A DNA stretch of 64,000 bases, taken from assembly GCA_958430865.1 (NCBI GenBank), contig CAUDNR010004378.1:31776-95775 (forward strand), in the 5' to 3' direction. Below are positions 51,801 through 62,936 of this stretch, piece by piece. A program made the translations under genes and the position numbers. Source of the stretch: Entrophospora sp. SA101 (Eukaryota > Glomeromycota > Glomeromycetes > Entrophosporales > Entrophosporaceae). The notes beneath the pieces are model-generated. The model was not told the origin of the DNA. It did no database searches and was given only the letters and a program-made list of their open reading frames with translations. Each line of letters begins with the position of its first letter. The first letter of the stretch is position 1.

Positions 51801-52422
51801 ATTTTAATTATAATTATATGATTATATATACAAACTTTAAAGAAAAATCTTTTTATATAATAATTTGATCCTATTTTAATAAAATTTCATTTCTTGAAAA
51901 CTAAATGGATTTGTTGCTGAAGATATTAGTATTAATTGTTACACTTGGTCCACTTTTCTTACTATTTCACTATTTGATATTTTTAATCTTGAATTAATTT
52001 ATCAATTAACAAGTTTTAAATTAATATTATGTATATTATGTAGCTAGTAGATTTGAGTTATAGAATGTCAAATATGTCTGTCTGTGGGTTCTTCTGATAA
52101 TATTCAGAATCAACAATAACGTGTGACATATTGAACTTGTGCAATGTTACACAAAACGATCCATCAGAAAAAGTTTTGGTAGTTATATAGACGAAGCTTA
52201 TACTTTATGTGACAAATAATCAATAATTTTAATGGTAATGGTATTAATATGAATAATAACTGTGAAAAAGAAATGGGTGGAATAATAAAATATATATAAA
52301 ATAATAATAATTATAATTATAAAGGTAAATTATATTTTTTTTGGAGATAAAGTTTTTAATTAAAATTGATTATTGTATTATAAATACATAATAAAAATTT
52401 CAAGATTCTAAAAATTAAGTTG
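51801..52422. other. Intergenic NAA38-SRP19
   Basis: Convergent 3' flanks, AT-rich. No gene or repeat that I can support. Confidence 0.5.
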
Positions 52423-53126
52423 TTATTTTTTGCTCTTTCTTCCTTTCTTTTTTAAGTTAGAACTTGAACTTCTGGTTGTACCTGCAATTTCGCTTGACGA
52501 TGATGATGCTGGAGTTGTGGTAGAGGTAGATCTATTTGGATTAGACATTGAAGTAGAATCACTAGAATTACTATCAAATACAGCTGGGGAATGTGGTGGA
52601 GGAAATTGTTGTGGACTTTCTTGTTGGATTTTAGCTAATAATATTGCCACATTTTTAATTAACACTTTACCTAATTGAATTGATAAACAAATATGTTTAG
52701 CATTTATTATTATCAAAAAACGGTTCTTAATTATTGCCATTAGGCTTACGTGTTGGTATTTCATATCTTATTGGTGATTTTTTTTCATTAAACAATTCTA
52801 CTTTTACCCTTCCAGGATTTTCCCAGTCTTGAGGGTGTGTTTTATGTGGCTTTTCTCATTTAAAATAACAATATGAATGTGAGTGTGAATTAAATAATTG
52901 GAACCTTTTCTTTCTAAAAATCATTCATTCACTTGTAAATCACCTCAAGAGCACAATTTAAACCTAAAGATTTTACAACTTCTGCAATATCTTTAGCCAA
53001 TGGATGTTTCACAGCCTCTTTTTGTGTTATTCTTCTTCCTCGTTGGACTGTTTTTGTTGAGTCAAAATATACAGGATATAGACATATCCAATTACTAATT
53101 GAAATCATATTGCTTGGGATTGACAT
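52423..53126 (-). CDS. SRP19: SRP19, signal recognition particle 19 kDa subunit
   Basis: Three exons (53126-52944, 52849-52750, 52670-52423) give about 176 residues. SRP19 binds SRP RNA helices 6 and 8 and allows SRP54 to load, for co-translational targeting to the ER. Seen: WICLYPVYFDSTKTVQRGRR, AVKHPLAKDIAEVVKSLGLN, HPQDWENPGRVKVELF, RYEIPTRKVLIKNVAILLAK, then a Ser/Thr/Pro-rich stretch and a basic LKKKGRKSKK end, typical of fungal SRP19/Sec65. Splice phases join. ATG 53126 is the first in frame; a second Met six codons later is also possible. Confidence 0.93.
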
Positions 53127-53676
53127 AGTTCAGTCAGTACTTGTTCAGAAAGTATAAATTGGAAATTGGAAAACGGTTTAAATAATTTGAATGTTAATAT
53201 TAATTGATGATCGACGGGGTGCATTTCTACATTTAAAAATTCATGAACGATTAAAAAAAAATATCGACAAATATACCCACATAAATCTTTTTTCTTAAAC
53301 TGTCAAGGTTCTTTCTTTTAACTCTTTACACATTATTTTAGAATTTGTTGGAGATTATGGGTATTATTATTAAGAATTATTGTGTTACACTCTTTTAATA
53401 ATTAAAAAAAATAAGCTTTGGCCGACAAATATTTCTCGCTTCAAAAAGATCAATTGTAAATACACATGTCTTGAATAAATATTATATTGTTCTGAATATA
53501 ATTTAATTTTTAATAAATTTTTGAAAGCTCAAAATGTCAGCTTTAACTGAAATCATTAACTCTTATAAAAACAATGCACCTAGAGATGTTCCAATGCGCA
53601 CGTAATTTTTGAAATCATGCGCATGTAATTTTTTTTTGTACATAGTAATAAATGTAATGCAAATTTTTTTTTTTTT
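53127..53676. other. Intergenic upstream of SRP19
   Basis: A short ATG-led peptide starts near 53535 (MSALTEIINSYKNNAPRDVP) but stops after about 23 residues. It may be the 5' end of the broken hAT gene that follows. Otherwise nothing seen. Confidence 0.4.
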
Positions 53677-53969
53677 ATTATGAAATATTATCCAAATGAC
53701 TCAAGAAAAATTTGGTCACAATTACTACATTGTAAACAAAATACTAGCTTGTTTGACAATTCTTTAGCATGGTCAACTATAGATGAAGCAGATTTGGTAA
53801 CATGGTGGAAAGGGAATTTTTCATAGTTGCCCCTGAACTGACTAATCTTGCTGTACAAATTCTTTCAATCCTACATCTTCAGCAGCACCTGAAAGAAATT
53901 GGTCTGCATTCTCATATATACATGATAAAAAAAGAAATAGACTAACATCTGGTATGGTTTTCTAATTAG
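53677..53969 (+). pseudogene. Broken hAT transposase C-terminal region
   Basis: Three frames in turn give YYPNDSRKIWSQLLHCKQNT and DEADLVTWWKGNFS, then VAPELTNLAVQILSI, then PTSSAAPERNWSAFSYIHDK and KKRNRLTSGMVF. This is the hAT dimerisation domain pattern (WW...P.L...A..IL..P.SSA..ER..S). At least two frameshifts break it. It belongs to a different hAT family from the TAGAGGCC elements. Confidence 0.75.
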
Positions 53970-54573
53970 TGTTTATTTATTTTAATTATAATTACAAAAA
54001 TCCAAAAAAATCCAAATAAATTAAAAGATAATTTCAATAGAAACACTAATGATACTGGCAATGATAATGAGGACAGGAAGATGATGAAAATGAAGATGAT
54101 GTTAGTGAAGTGAAAATAATGATAATGATGTATATACATCTGAATCAGTGACTAAAAGTTAGTGATTAAAATCTGTTTTGTTTTTTTTAATAATATTAAA
54201 AATTTTTTTTTTAAAATAAAAAAAAATCGGCAGTGCGCATCATGCACAATATATCTAAAAAATATCTTTGGGAAAAAGATCATACAACAGCTTTACACCG
54301 AAAATTTCTACTAAAAAGCAACAAATATTTGATAGTTCATATGGTTCGAACCTGGACGTTCCATTCGAACAGTAAGCTATATAGTAATAGTAAAGTAAAA
54401 AAGTGAAGACCAGATTTTCAAATAATATTCCAACTTTATATCGATGCTAACCCAAATAAACGTCCAACTGCCAGAAACATATATGTGTGTATGTAATTAT
54501 TATTCTTACCAACAATTATTCAATATCTGATTTTTAACAACTATATGAAAGATAAAAGGTTTCTGCTCTTGTT
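53970..54573. other. Degenerate AT-rich region with a tiny kinase remnant
   Basis: Around 54443-54482, DANPNKRPTARN is readable, the signature before the last helix of these TKL kinases. The rest of that domain is absent. No intact gene is seen up to the N gap. Confidence 0.4.
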
Positions 54574-54583
54574 NNNNNNNNNN
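54574..54583. other. Assembly gap (10 N)
   Basis: Ten N characters. They separate the degenerate region from the MITE-bearing flank of copy 3. Confidence 1.
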
Positions 54584-54856
54584 ATTTATTTAATTATGTT
54601 ATGTAATTGTTGAGATATGCAATTTTTTGTCACCGCCATTTTTTTCTTAACACACTGTATTAATATAAAAAATTGTTACGCAATCACTTAGATCTTATAC
54701 ATCAGAATTAATGAGAGTGAATATAACAAACAGACCTTGGTTTTTACAAGTATAATCTGTGCTTATTATTAATATTATTTATTAATATATAAAATTGTTA
54801 CACAATCACTTAGATTTTATATATATAGTATTATGCTTGTTTACTCTTACCAGGAC

Positions 54857-54975
54857 CAGTGTTGAAAATTCGGTGTGGGGAATGTGGGGGTGTAACATTA
54901 CACACCAATCAACTTTTTAATTTTTGGAGATAGTTTCTAAATTTGTACTGGTTACACAACGAAATTTCAACACTG
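54857..54975. mobile_element. 119-bp hAT-type MITE with perfect 8-bp TSD, copy 2
   Basis: The ends are CAGTGTTGAAAATTCG and CGAAATTTCAACACTG. The octamer ACCAGGAC stands on both sides (54849-54856 and 54976-54983). It has the same length as 24438-24556 and shares the interior word GATARTTTCTAAAWTT and the CASTGTT...AAATTC ends, so the two belong to one family. Confidence 0.88.
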
Positions 54976-54983
54976 ACCAGGAC

Positions 54984-55661
54984 CCTGGATAATGTTTCCA
55001 TTTATGAATTATTCGTAATAGCAATAGTAATAGTAACATTGCTATATAATACTAATTAACGAATGAGTCATGTGATGTTATAATCCCGTGACACAAAAGA
55101 GTATCATTACTATTTTGGGATTTGAAGATTTGGCAGTGTGGCACAGCATTTGATGTCTTTAGATGACCCGCACCATATGCTCTTGAGGAATTTGTCCACT
55201 ATGATCATTTCTAAATTTAGGAAAATGTTGCCAAATTTAGACTAGCTCTTGACTATTGTATCTCAATTTGGCAGGAAGAAAACTAAATTCAAGTGAAGTC
55301 CTATTTTTTGAAAAATTTTATTACATTTTTGAACAAATTACAAAATTGCTACTTTGAAATTTGGCTGCATGGCACAGCAATAGGAGTTTTTAGGCTGAAC
55401 CAACCATACAAGTTAAGGGTAGAGTGTAGGTAACACGAAATTTACTATATATGATACAGTCACACCTCGTTATAATGAACATATTGGTTTGGCCTCAATG
55501 ATCTGTTATAATGAGGTACACAGTGAGTCTCGATTTAACGGATATTTTTTTCCAGAAAATTTATCTGTTAAATCAAGAGATCTGCTAGATCGAAACTTAT
55601 GATCAAATCATGTGACACAAATTAAATGTGTACAAAAAAAAATTTTATTTTGTATATGGTG
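54984..55661. other. Intergenic with transposon terminal fragments
   Basis: Includes the inverted copy of the 19617-19670 repeat (55401-55453). A stretch from about 55454 (CAGTCACACCTCGTTATAAT, preceded by TA) and a second from about 55518 (CACAGTGAGTCTCGATTTAA) look like ends of Tc1/mariner-pogo type elements. No internal transposase is seen. Confidence 0.45.
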
Positions 55662-56124
55662 CAGGACACCTATATAGTCCCTACAACTTTCTGCGCCACA
55701 GTGACTGATTTGGGAAAAAATTCACAATCAAAAATGCAATAAAATTTTTACAGTCACGTGTTTTAAAATAGGTTTGTCACGTTGCATTCTCTTTATTAGT
55801 ATCACGTGATAGAAGATCCGCAATACAGATTTCAAAATTTTCAATTCTCCCAATTCATTCATTTTTAATATAAAAAATTTGTGTGTAACACGTCACTTTG
55901 GGGGATTAACATAGTAAATTTGTTAAAATTGTGCAACTTTAAGGCTTAATTCCTCCACAACAACATGGCATATCAACAAAATGAAAATGTCATTTTGTAG
56001 AAAAAGGTCTTAGCTTCAAAATGTCATCTTGTTTTTTTGGTCACACATTTCCATTTTTGGAGGAATTAAAGGATTTGCAAGACTAATAAAAGCTGTAGGG
56101 ACTAGGTGTCCTGCACTATACAGT
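55662..56124. mobile_element. Inverted-repeat element spanning the edge of duplication copy 3
   Basis: The left end GTGCAGGACACC(TATA)TAGTCCCTACAACTTT is complementary to the right end AAAGCTGTAGGGACTAGGTGTCCTGCAC. Inside, TTAATTCCTCC (about 55947-55957) pairs with GGAGGAATTAA (about 56059-56069), centred near 56007. The duplicated sequence starts inside it: at 55964 relative to arm 1 and at 56006 relative to arm 2. No clear target-site duplication. Confidence 0.6.
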
Positions 56125-56755
56125 CAGGGAATATACCAAATATAGAAATCAATTCTAGATTTTTTGCCGATCATCTCATATATGATGCAGATATTTAGAG
56201 GTAAATAATCTTGATTCAGATATTCTCAGCATATAGTGGAAAATCATCAGATATGTGTAATAATTAATTAGCTTATTTTTTCTAAAGTTTGTATGAATTT
56301 ATTAGATTTATGAAAGTTTTACTAATCCTCCATAGGGTGTCTAGGTGAAGATACAGTAGAACTTTTTCAGCATGCCTTTGTAATCTTTTGAGTAATAATT
56401 CAAGCCCAAAAGTTAAGCCATAGTCAACCAGAATGATACTTCATAACATCGCCATTTAACAAGAATCAGAAAATTGTAAAAATTTATTATTTCAAAATAT
56501 TGTTACAAGATAAAAATAAAATAAGGATAAAATAAAAAAGATAAATAAAAAGGTAATGAATAAATTTATAGTGAGGATTAAATTAGTCATTCATCAATCC
56601 TTTCTTCTACTATTGTTACTAGAATCTAATTTCATTAATTAATTAATTAATATTGTTAGTAATAAATTAATTTTCAATTAATTAATAATGAAATTTATCC
56701 ACCACCTTTTTTAAAGTCAACATTTAGAGAATCAAGATTATTTAACAAATTATCA

Positions 56756-58213
56756 TTACTTGTATAAATTTTTAGATTTAGCAATCTCACCATCTAAAAT
56801 TCTACTTGTGTGATATGCATCTGGGTGTGATTTGTGTGCTGGTTGTGAACCACTACTACCACTACTAGTAGTATTATTATCATTTTTAAAAATTTCATTA
56901 TGTTTGTTTCTAACAAAAATAGCAAGCTCTTCACTAGTTGGTCTTTTTGATGGATACACATCCCAGCATCTCTTCATCATTTGTGCATAATCATCAGGTA
57001 TTTCAGGTAATATTGGTGGTCGTAAACCTTTTTCACATATATCAAAAATCAAATGATAATCATGAGCTTTATCATCAAATGACGGATGACCTGCAAATAT
57101 TTCCCACATTAACATCCCAACACTATAGATATCTGTTTCTTTTGTTTTCTTTTTGCCTCTAAGTAGCTCAGGTGCAATATATGGTACAATTCCATAGACT
57201 TTATTTGATGACTTTTCACCAACTGGTCCACATAATCCCAAATCTGTAATACAACAATAGCCTCCTTCCACAAGTATATTACCACTATGTAAATCACAAT
57301 GGATTAAATCTTTTTTATGTATTTCATCCAATGCAGCACATAAATAATAAAAGATTGTAATTCTATCTTTTAATGTTAAATTTAAATGATTTTTTTGCAA
57401 ATAACTTCTTAAATTTCCTTCTGGGGCATAATTTAAAACAATTGCATAATTTCCATTATCTAGGAATTTAGTTAGACCATAGCAACTAATAATCAGGGGT
57501 GATTTAATTTTACAATAATTCAATGTCTGAAAATAAATAAAATCAATTAGTATTATATAATATAGTTTTGTTTATTCTTATTTTAAATGACAACTACCAA
57601 CCTCATCAAGAAAACCTTTTCCTGAATTACTTGAATCATTTAAACTTTTTAATACTACTTTTTGTGTTCCTAAATAACTAAATTCCTTTTTACTATCATT
57701 GTAATCAGTAATTCTTCCTCTTATCCATTCTGCAATAAAAATCGAACTAAATTCACCTTCAGTTAACTTTGTTACTTTTTTAAATTGCTCAAAAGGTATC
57801 CATTCTAAAATTTGGTTTGGCAGAGATGATATCATTTGACATTGTTGAATAAAATTATCAATTATGTTATTTCCAGATGACCAAGTGGTGAAAAGATTCT
57901 GTAATTGTAAACTAATGCAACCTTCACAGAATCTATCAGAATATTTTGTCAACTTACATTTGTTGCATTCTTTTGATTTTCCCAATTTATTTCTTGCATT
58001 ATTTAATTCAAAATCATAAATAATCCTTTCATTACAATATTCTTTTTCATTTTCAGAAAGTTCCTTGTTTTCTTTGACTAATGAAAAAAAATAATCTTTT
58101 CTACTTTCTTTATCAGAATTAGCCACCGCATTATTACGCATTTCACTATTAATTTTAAACACAAATTTCTTTCTTTCTGGTGATAACAATGATAATAGTT
58201 TAACATACGACAT
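56756..58213 (-). CDS. TKL-type protein kinase B, copy 3
   Basis: Identical to 28226-29683. Exons 58213-57602 and 57526-56756. Confidence 0.88.
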
Positions 58214-59165
58214 TATATAAAAATATAAAATTCGACTTGGTGTTTTAATGAATGTGGAGAATTTTTGAGAATAACTGTTACATTATTTATTTCTTTTAAC
58301 ATACATAAAAGAAAGAAAGGTTGCCTTTCTAGTCGTAGATTTTTATATTAGATATTTTGTGTAATATTTTTTTGAAATGTTTTGGTTGTACGGGAAATAA
58401 TCTGGTTAAGACTTGAAACGGTAAATTCAATGAACGAATCCCGAACCTTCTAAACATTTTGTTGTTCAACTTTAGTAAACTGGATTGTTGGAGAAGGATG
58501 AGATCAAAATCCAAAGGTAATGTGTTGTTTTTTCTTTTCCAAAAATGATAAATGGTTGTGTTTATTTTTACATCGCTGTGTCATGCGAATTCCCATTGCT
58601 ATCTATTTGGAAATTTATCTATTTTTGTTCAAAACGTCAGGGTTGAGCGAAGCAGATACTTGACTGAAGAAAATCACGTTTCGCATTGGATGATTTTTGC
58701 ATGGTGTCTACTGTTAGGTTTTCGTCTTACTCTAATGTTTCAAATGGCCAAAAACCTATGGCCTTGCCTTGGAGTCTTTACTCCAGATCCCAGATCGTCA
58801 AAGACTTGTCACAAAACGTGATAGTGTTAGTATATTTTCGGGTCACGAGGGGATTCAAAAACACTTTTCATATTTTATTTTGTTGTTGTTATTATTAATA
58901 TGTACAAATTTTTTTGATTTTGACCATTTGAGAGATAGTGGATGATCTGGATAGGAAAAACTTTATTTTAATTTCCAATTGATTAATCTTTGCATAGTGA
59001 TTTTTTTTTTAACAATCGAAATTTGTAAACAACTTTTGACGATGCTTATTCTTCTATAACGATAGACTTGGAAAAAAAAAATCTAATCGATCCGATTGAC
59101 ATTTAATCTGGGATAAATAAACACGAGAAAAAGATCAGGGCAAAGGATCTTTTTTTTTAATTAAG
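58214..59165. other. Kinase B upstream region, copy 3
   Basis: Same as 29684-30635; no supported gene. Confidence 0.4.
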
Positions 59166-59383
59166 AAAAACTTATAAATAATAACAGTTTAATAAAAAGA
59201 TTATTCAAAAGCAGTGGTGGTGGTGGTGGTGGTGGTGGTTCGCAACAAACGCACAAATCACATCCGGATGCATATAATACAAGTAGAATATTAGATGAAG
59301 AGATTGCTAAATCTAAAAGTTTAAAAAGTTATACAAGTAATGATAGTTCGTTAAATAATCTTGATTTTAAATCTTTTTCCTAA
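59166..59383 (+). pseudogene. Stranded kinase 3' end, copy 3
   Basis: Same relic as 30636-30853, with the polyglycine run and HKSHPDAY tail. Confidence 0.8.
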
Positions 59384-60985
59384 ATGTTGATTTTAACAAA
59401 GGTGAATTATTAGTTAATTAGAAATTATTATCCATTAATTATTACTAACAATGATAGTCAAAGAAAGAATTGATGAATGATTAATTTAATCTCCACTATA
59501 AATTTATTCATTATCTTTTTATTTATCTTTTTATATTATCCTTTTTTTATTTCTTATATTGTAACCTTACTTTGAAATAATATACTTTTTACAATTTTCT
59601 GATTCTTGTTAAATGGCCAGTTAATTGCAAATAACTTGATGTTGTCAATTAATTAGTTTACGAATCTACTTTGGTTCTCTCTTTCTTGCACCTAGATAAA
59701 ATTTGTAAACACACTTAATGATACAAAGATGGATCTTTACAATGCTCGAGGACTTCTATAAAGTTCCTTTTATTCACTTGTGACCGACTTATTCATTTAC
59801 CCTTGTTACATTTATTGGTCTCGCTTTGGTTTATTTATTTGCAAATCAACTCAAGCAGCTTGTTTAATAGTCTTACGTTTACGATTACAATAACACCACC
59901 AGCATTTCCGATTAACATTTGGACAATACTTCATTGATACTCACTAGTTAACCAATGTTAGTCTTAACCTTGTTTGCTTGCTCGTTAAAGCAAATTACGT
60001 TACTAATTGTTGTTAACACTCACTAGTTAACCAACGTTAGTCCTAACATTAGATTGCTTGTTTGCTTGCTCACCAAAGCAAATAAATGTGGTTTTTTACC
60101 AAACAAAGAAAATAAAGACAATGTTTTTATTTTTATTTTAGAATGTCAATTATCTATTATTTGCTCTGCGAGGACCCAAGGTTATGCTTTTTCAAACGAA
60201 GACCCTTAATGAAATTTTCATTGATTACTACAATGGGGACAAATATAAAGGTGGGTTTATTATTATTGCAAAAATACTTAATTAACCAATATTGATATTA
60301 TAAAGACTTCCGTAATTAAAATTAGTTGACCCTGGAACATAAAGTACCGATGATTTTATCTACCCCGGTCATGTATCACGTTATAAGAAATGTAGTAAAT
60401 GCTGAATTTGTATTTAGCAAAAGAAAAACCCGACTCCTTGGGGACAACTGAATGAAACAAAGGAGAGATTGAGATACACAAGGAAAATATAACTAAAAAG
60501 ACTTTGGAATATATATTTATAATCGTGAGCTTTGTATTTATTAGCCTTTAAAGAAATTTTACTTGCGTCGTTTTTGCAGCGAATTTGTACAATATTAGTC
60601 AAAATTTCAGATTTTAAGGGTACATAAAGTATACGAAATACCTTTACCATACTTACCTCAGGGTTGTTCTTACCACATCTACCTCAGTTATACCAAACCC
60701 AATCCGTTCTTTGGTATAAATGTAACCATCTCATCCTAAAAAGATGGTTAGTCGACCGAGGTATTCCAAGGAACAAGAAACATGTAGGGAGCAGCGCTAA
60801 TTCTTGTTTGAATAAACTATATTTATATAAAGAATTCCAATAAAAATGTTTAACTTTTACTGTTGGACCATTCGAAGTCTTTCTTTACTAATATAGATAA
60901 AATTCTACCCAATCATGATCTTTGGGACAATGATTTGTGCAACTTTGAAACTTTTTTTTGAAAAAACGATTCAATTAAAAAATAA
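59384..60985. other. Intergenic, copy 3
   Basis: Same as 30854-32455, including the two-unit tandem repeat near 59939-60081. Confidence 0.45.
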
Positions 60986-61978
60986 ATGATAAAAAATACA
61001 CAAGAAGGTCAAAATTCACGCAAGGAAAAGGTCGAGGCTAACCGACAGCCAAAAGATTCCAGCAATATTGACGGTAACGACGACGTTAATGATAATGACG
61101 ATGATAACAATAGCAACAGCGAAAATAATAGTGAATATAATAGTGAATTAATGAATTATAATAACCTTAGTGTCAGTGATATTAGTATTATAGATGGTGG
61201 GATCGATAGCACTTTTGCCAGTGATACTTTTGAAAGTTCACAAAGTGGGAGTGAAGAATGGGAAAACAGTGAATTGTGGGGAAGTATAAAAGAGGAAGAG
61301 GAAGAAGAGGAAGAAGAGAAGGAAGGGGAGGAAGGGGAGGAAGAGGGGAGAAAAGATTATAATGGTTCACCGGTAGATAATGGTAATAATAATTTAGCAA
61401 ACTTCAACAAAAATCAGATTGAAAGAGATTCACAATTAACCAAAGCTCCTTCGAATGAAATATCTTCAGTAAAATTTAGTGTTTTAAAGTTCATTTTTAA
61501 ATTATTAGTAAGAATAACGAAATCAAACAAAATGATTTTTGTAATCAACATATTATGGTATTCAATGTTGTTGAGTAAAGTATATTATAAATCAAATGAT
61601 TTTATTAAAAATTATTCTAATAAAAATTATTTCCCCAATAGTAGATTTTATTTTAAATTGATTTATAATAATGCTGATTTTAATAGATTAGAAAATCTTT
61701 CAGATAATTTAATTAAAAAATTGTCAAGTTCAAACTTTTCATTTTTATTTTTAAGTATGATTGGATTACTTTATAAAGATCTATCAATACAAAAAATTAT
61801 TTTATTATCATTAATTATTTCAAATATTAATTTAGCTTCATTTCACATTATTTATTATAAAGCTGGAAGATGGAATAATAAATATTTTTATGAGTTTGGT
61901 TTACCAGGTATTTTAATCTCAACTTTTAATACTATAGCATATATAAACACTGTTTCTAAGTCAAAGTCTTTATTTTAA
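60986..61978 (+). CDS. Acidic membrane protein of unknown function, copy 3
   Basis: Identical to 32456-33448 over all 330 residues. Confidence 0.7.
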   Translation: MIKNTQEGQNSRKEKVEANRQPKDSSNIDGNDDVNDNDDDNNSNSENNSEYNSELMNYNNLSVSDISIIDGGIDSTFASDTFESSQSGSEEWENSELWGSIKEEEEEEEEEKEGEEGEEEGRKDYNGSPVDNGNNNLANFNKNQIERDSQLTKAPSNEISSVKFSVLKFIFKLLVRITKSNKMIFVINILWYSMLLSKVYYKSNDFIKNYSNKNYFPNSRFYFKLIYNNADFNRLENLSDNLIKKLSSSNFSFLFLSMIGLLYKDLSIQKIILLSLIISNINLASFHIIYYKAGRWNNKYFYEFGLPGILISTFNTIAYINTVSKSKSLF

Positions 61979-62086
61979 ATGATGATGATAATGATAATAA
62001 AAAATTCAATTAATATAAATATCAAGGAATTGTTTTTCTTTTCTTTCTTTCATAATTCATTTCCTAAAAAAAAATTATTGATAATA

Positions 62087-62800
62087 ATGCCTCTTGACTT
62101 CGATCAAGTCAACAAACCGGAAGAAGTTCTTCAGTTTCAACTTAACCTGCAATAATTTTATCAAAGAATCAATCAAAACACGTTTGCATTCATTAATCCG
62201 AAAATATTGAAAAAATCAAGGATAATGACAAACAGTTATCAACAAATCTTGAAAATCTCAAATTCAAAACATATCGCATTTGCTCGTAATATTTATCGGG
62301 CAAAATTCGTTATACAGAATCGTTCTTTCAAATGACAATCTGCATCCACATCTTATACCATTAATTTCATTGATCTTGCAATTATAGAAACTGATGAACC
62401 TCATACAAATGAACCTGTTGTCAACAATCAAATTCCCTTATTGTCATCAATGAAAATAAAGATGAAACAAGAAATCTCCTCGCGTTGAAGCTAAAAGGCA
62501 TAAACTGATCATCAAGATATATTCTGCCACGTCTACAATTGGATCTTCTTCTGTTACCATTGACAACGATCAAATACTACTACAGACAACAATAAAAACA
62601 ATAATACTAAATCTTCATCCTCTACTGGAAATAATAATCAACCAAACTAAAGGTTTCTTTGAGGCCGTAACCAAACAAATCACAAATCCCAAAGAAAAAC
62701 CTACCAATGCTAATATTAATGAATCAATCAATGACACTAGCAACATTTATGATAACAACGGAACTTATAACACTAATGCAATCTTTAATTTGGAATTTTA
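62087..62800 (+). pseudogene. Frameshifted gene relic, copy 3
   Basis: Same breaks as 33557-34270. Confidence 0.5.
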
Positions 62801-62936
62801 TTTATCATTTCGAGTGGAAATTTTTGATTGTATCACAAAATCATTTTTTTTTGGTTAATCGATTTTAAATAATCAAGATTTCAAAAAAAAAAAAAGATTT
62901 TTAAAAAAATACCAACATTGTAAATATATACAGAAC

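Noticed and set aside
54325..54360. tRNA B-box-like GGTTCGAACC
   Set aside because: There is no A box, anticodon stem or acceptor pairing around it.
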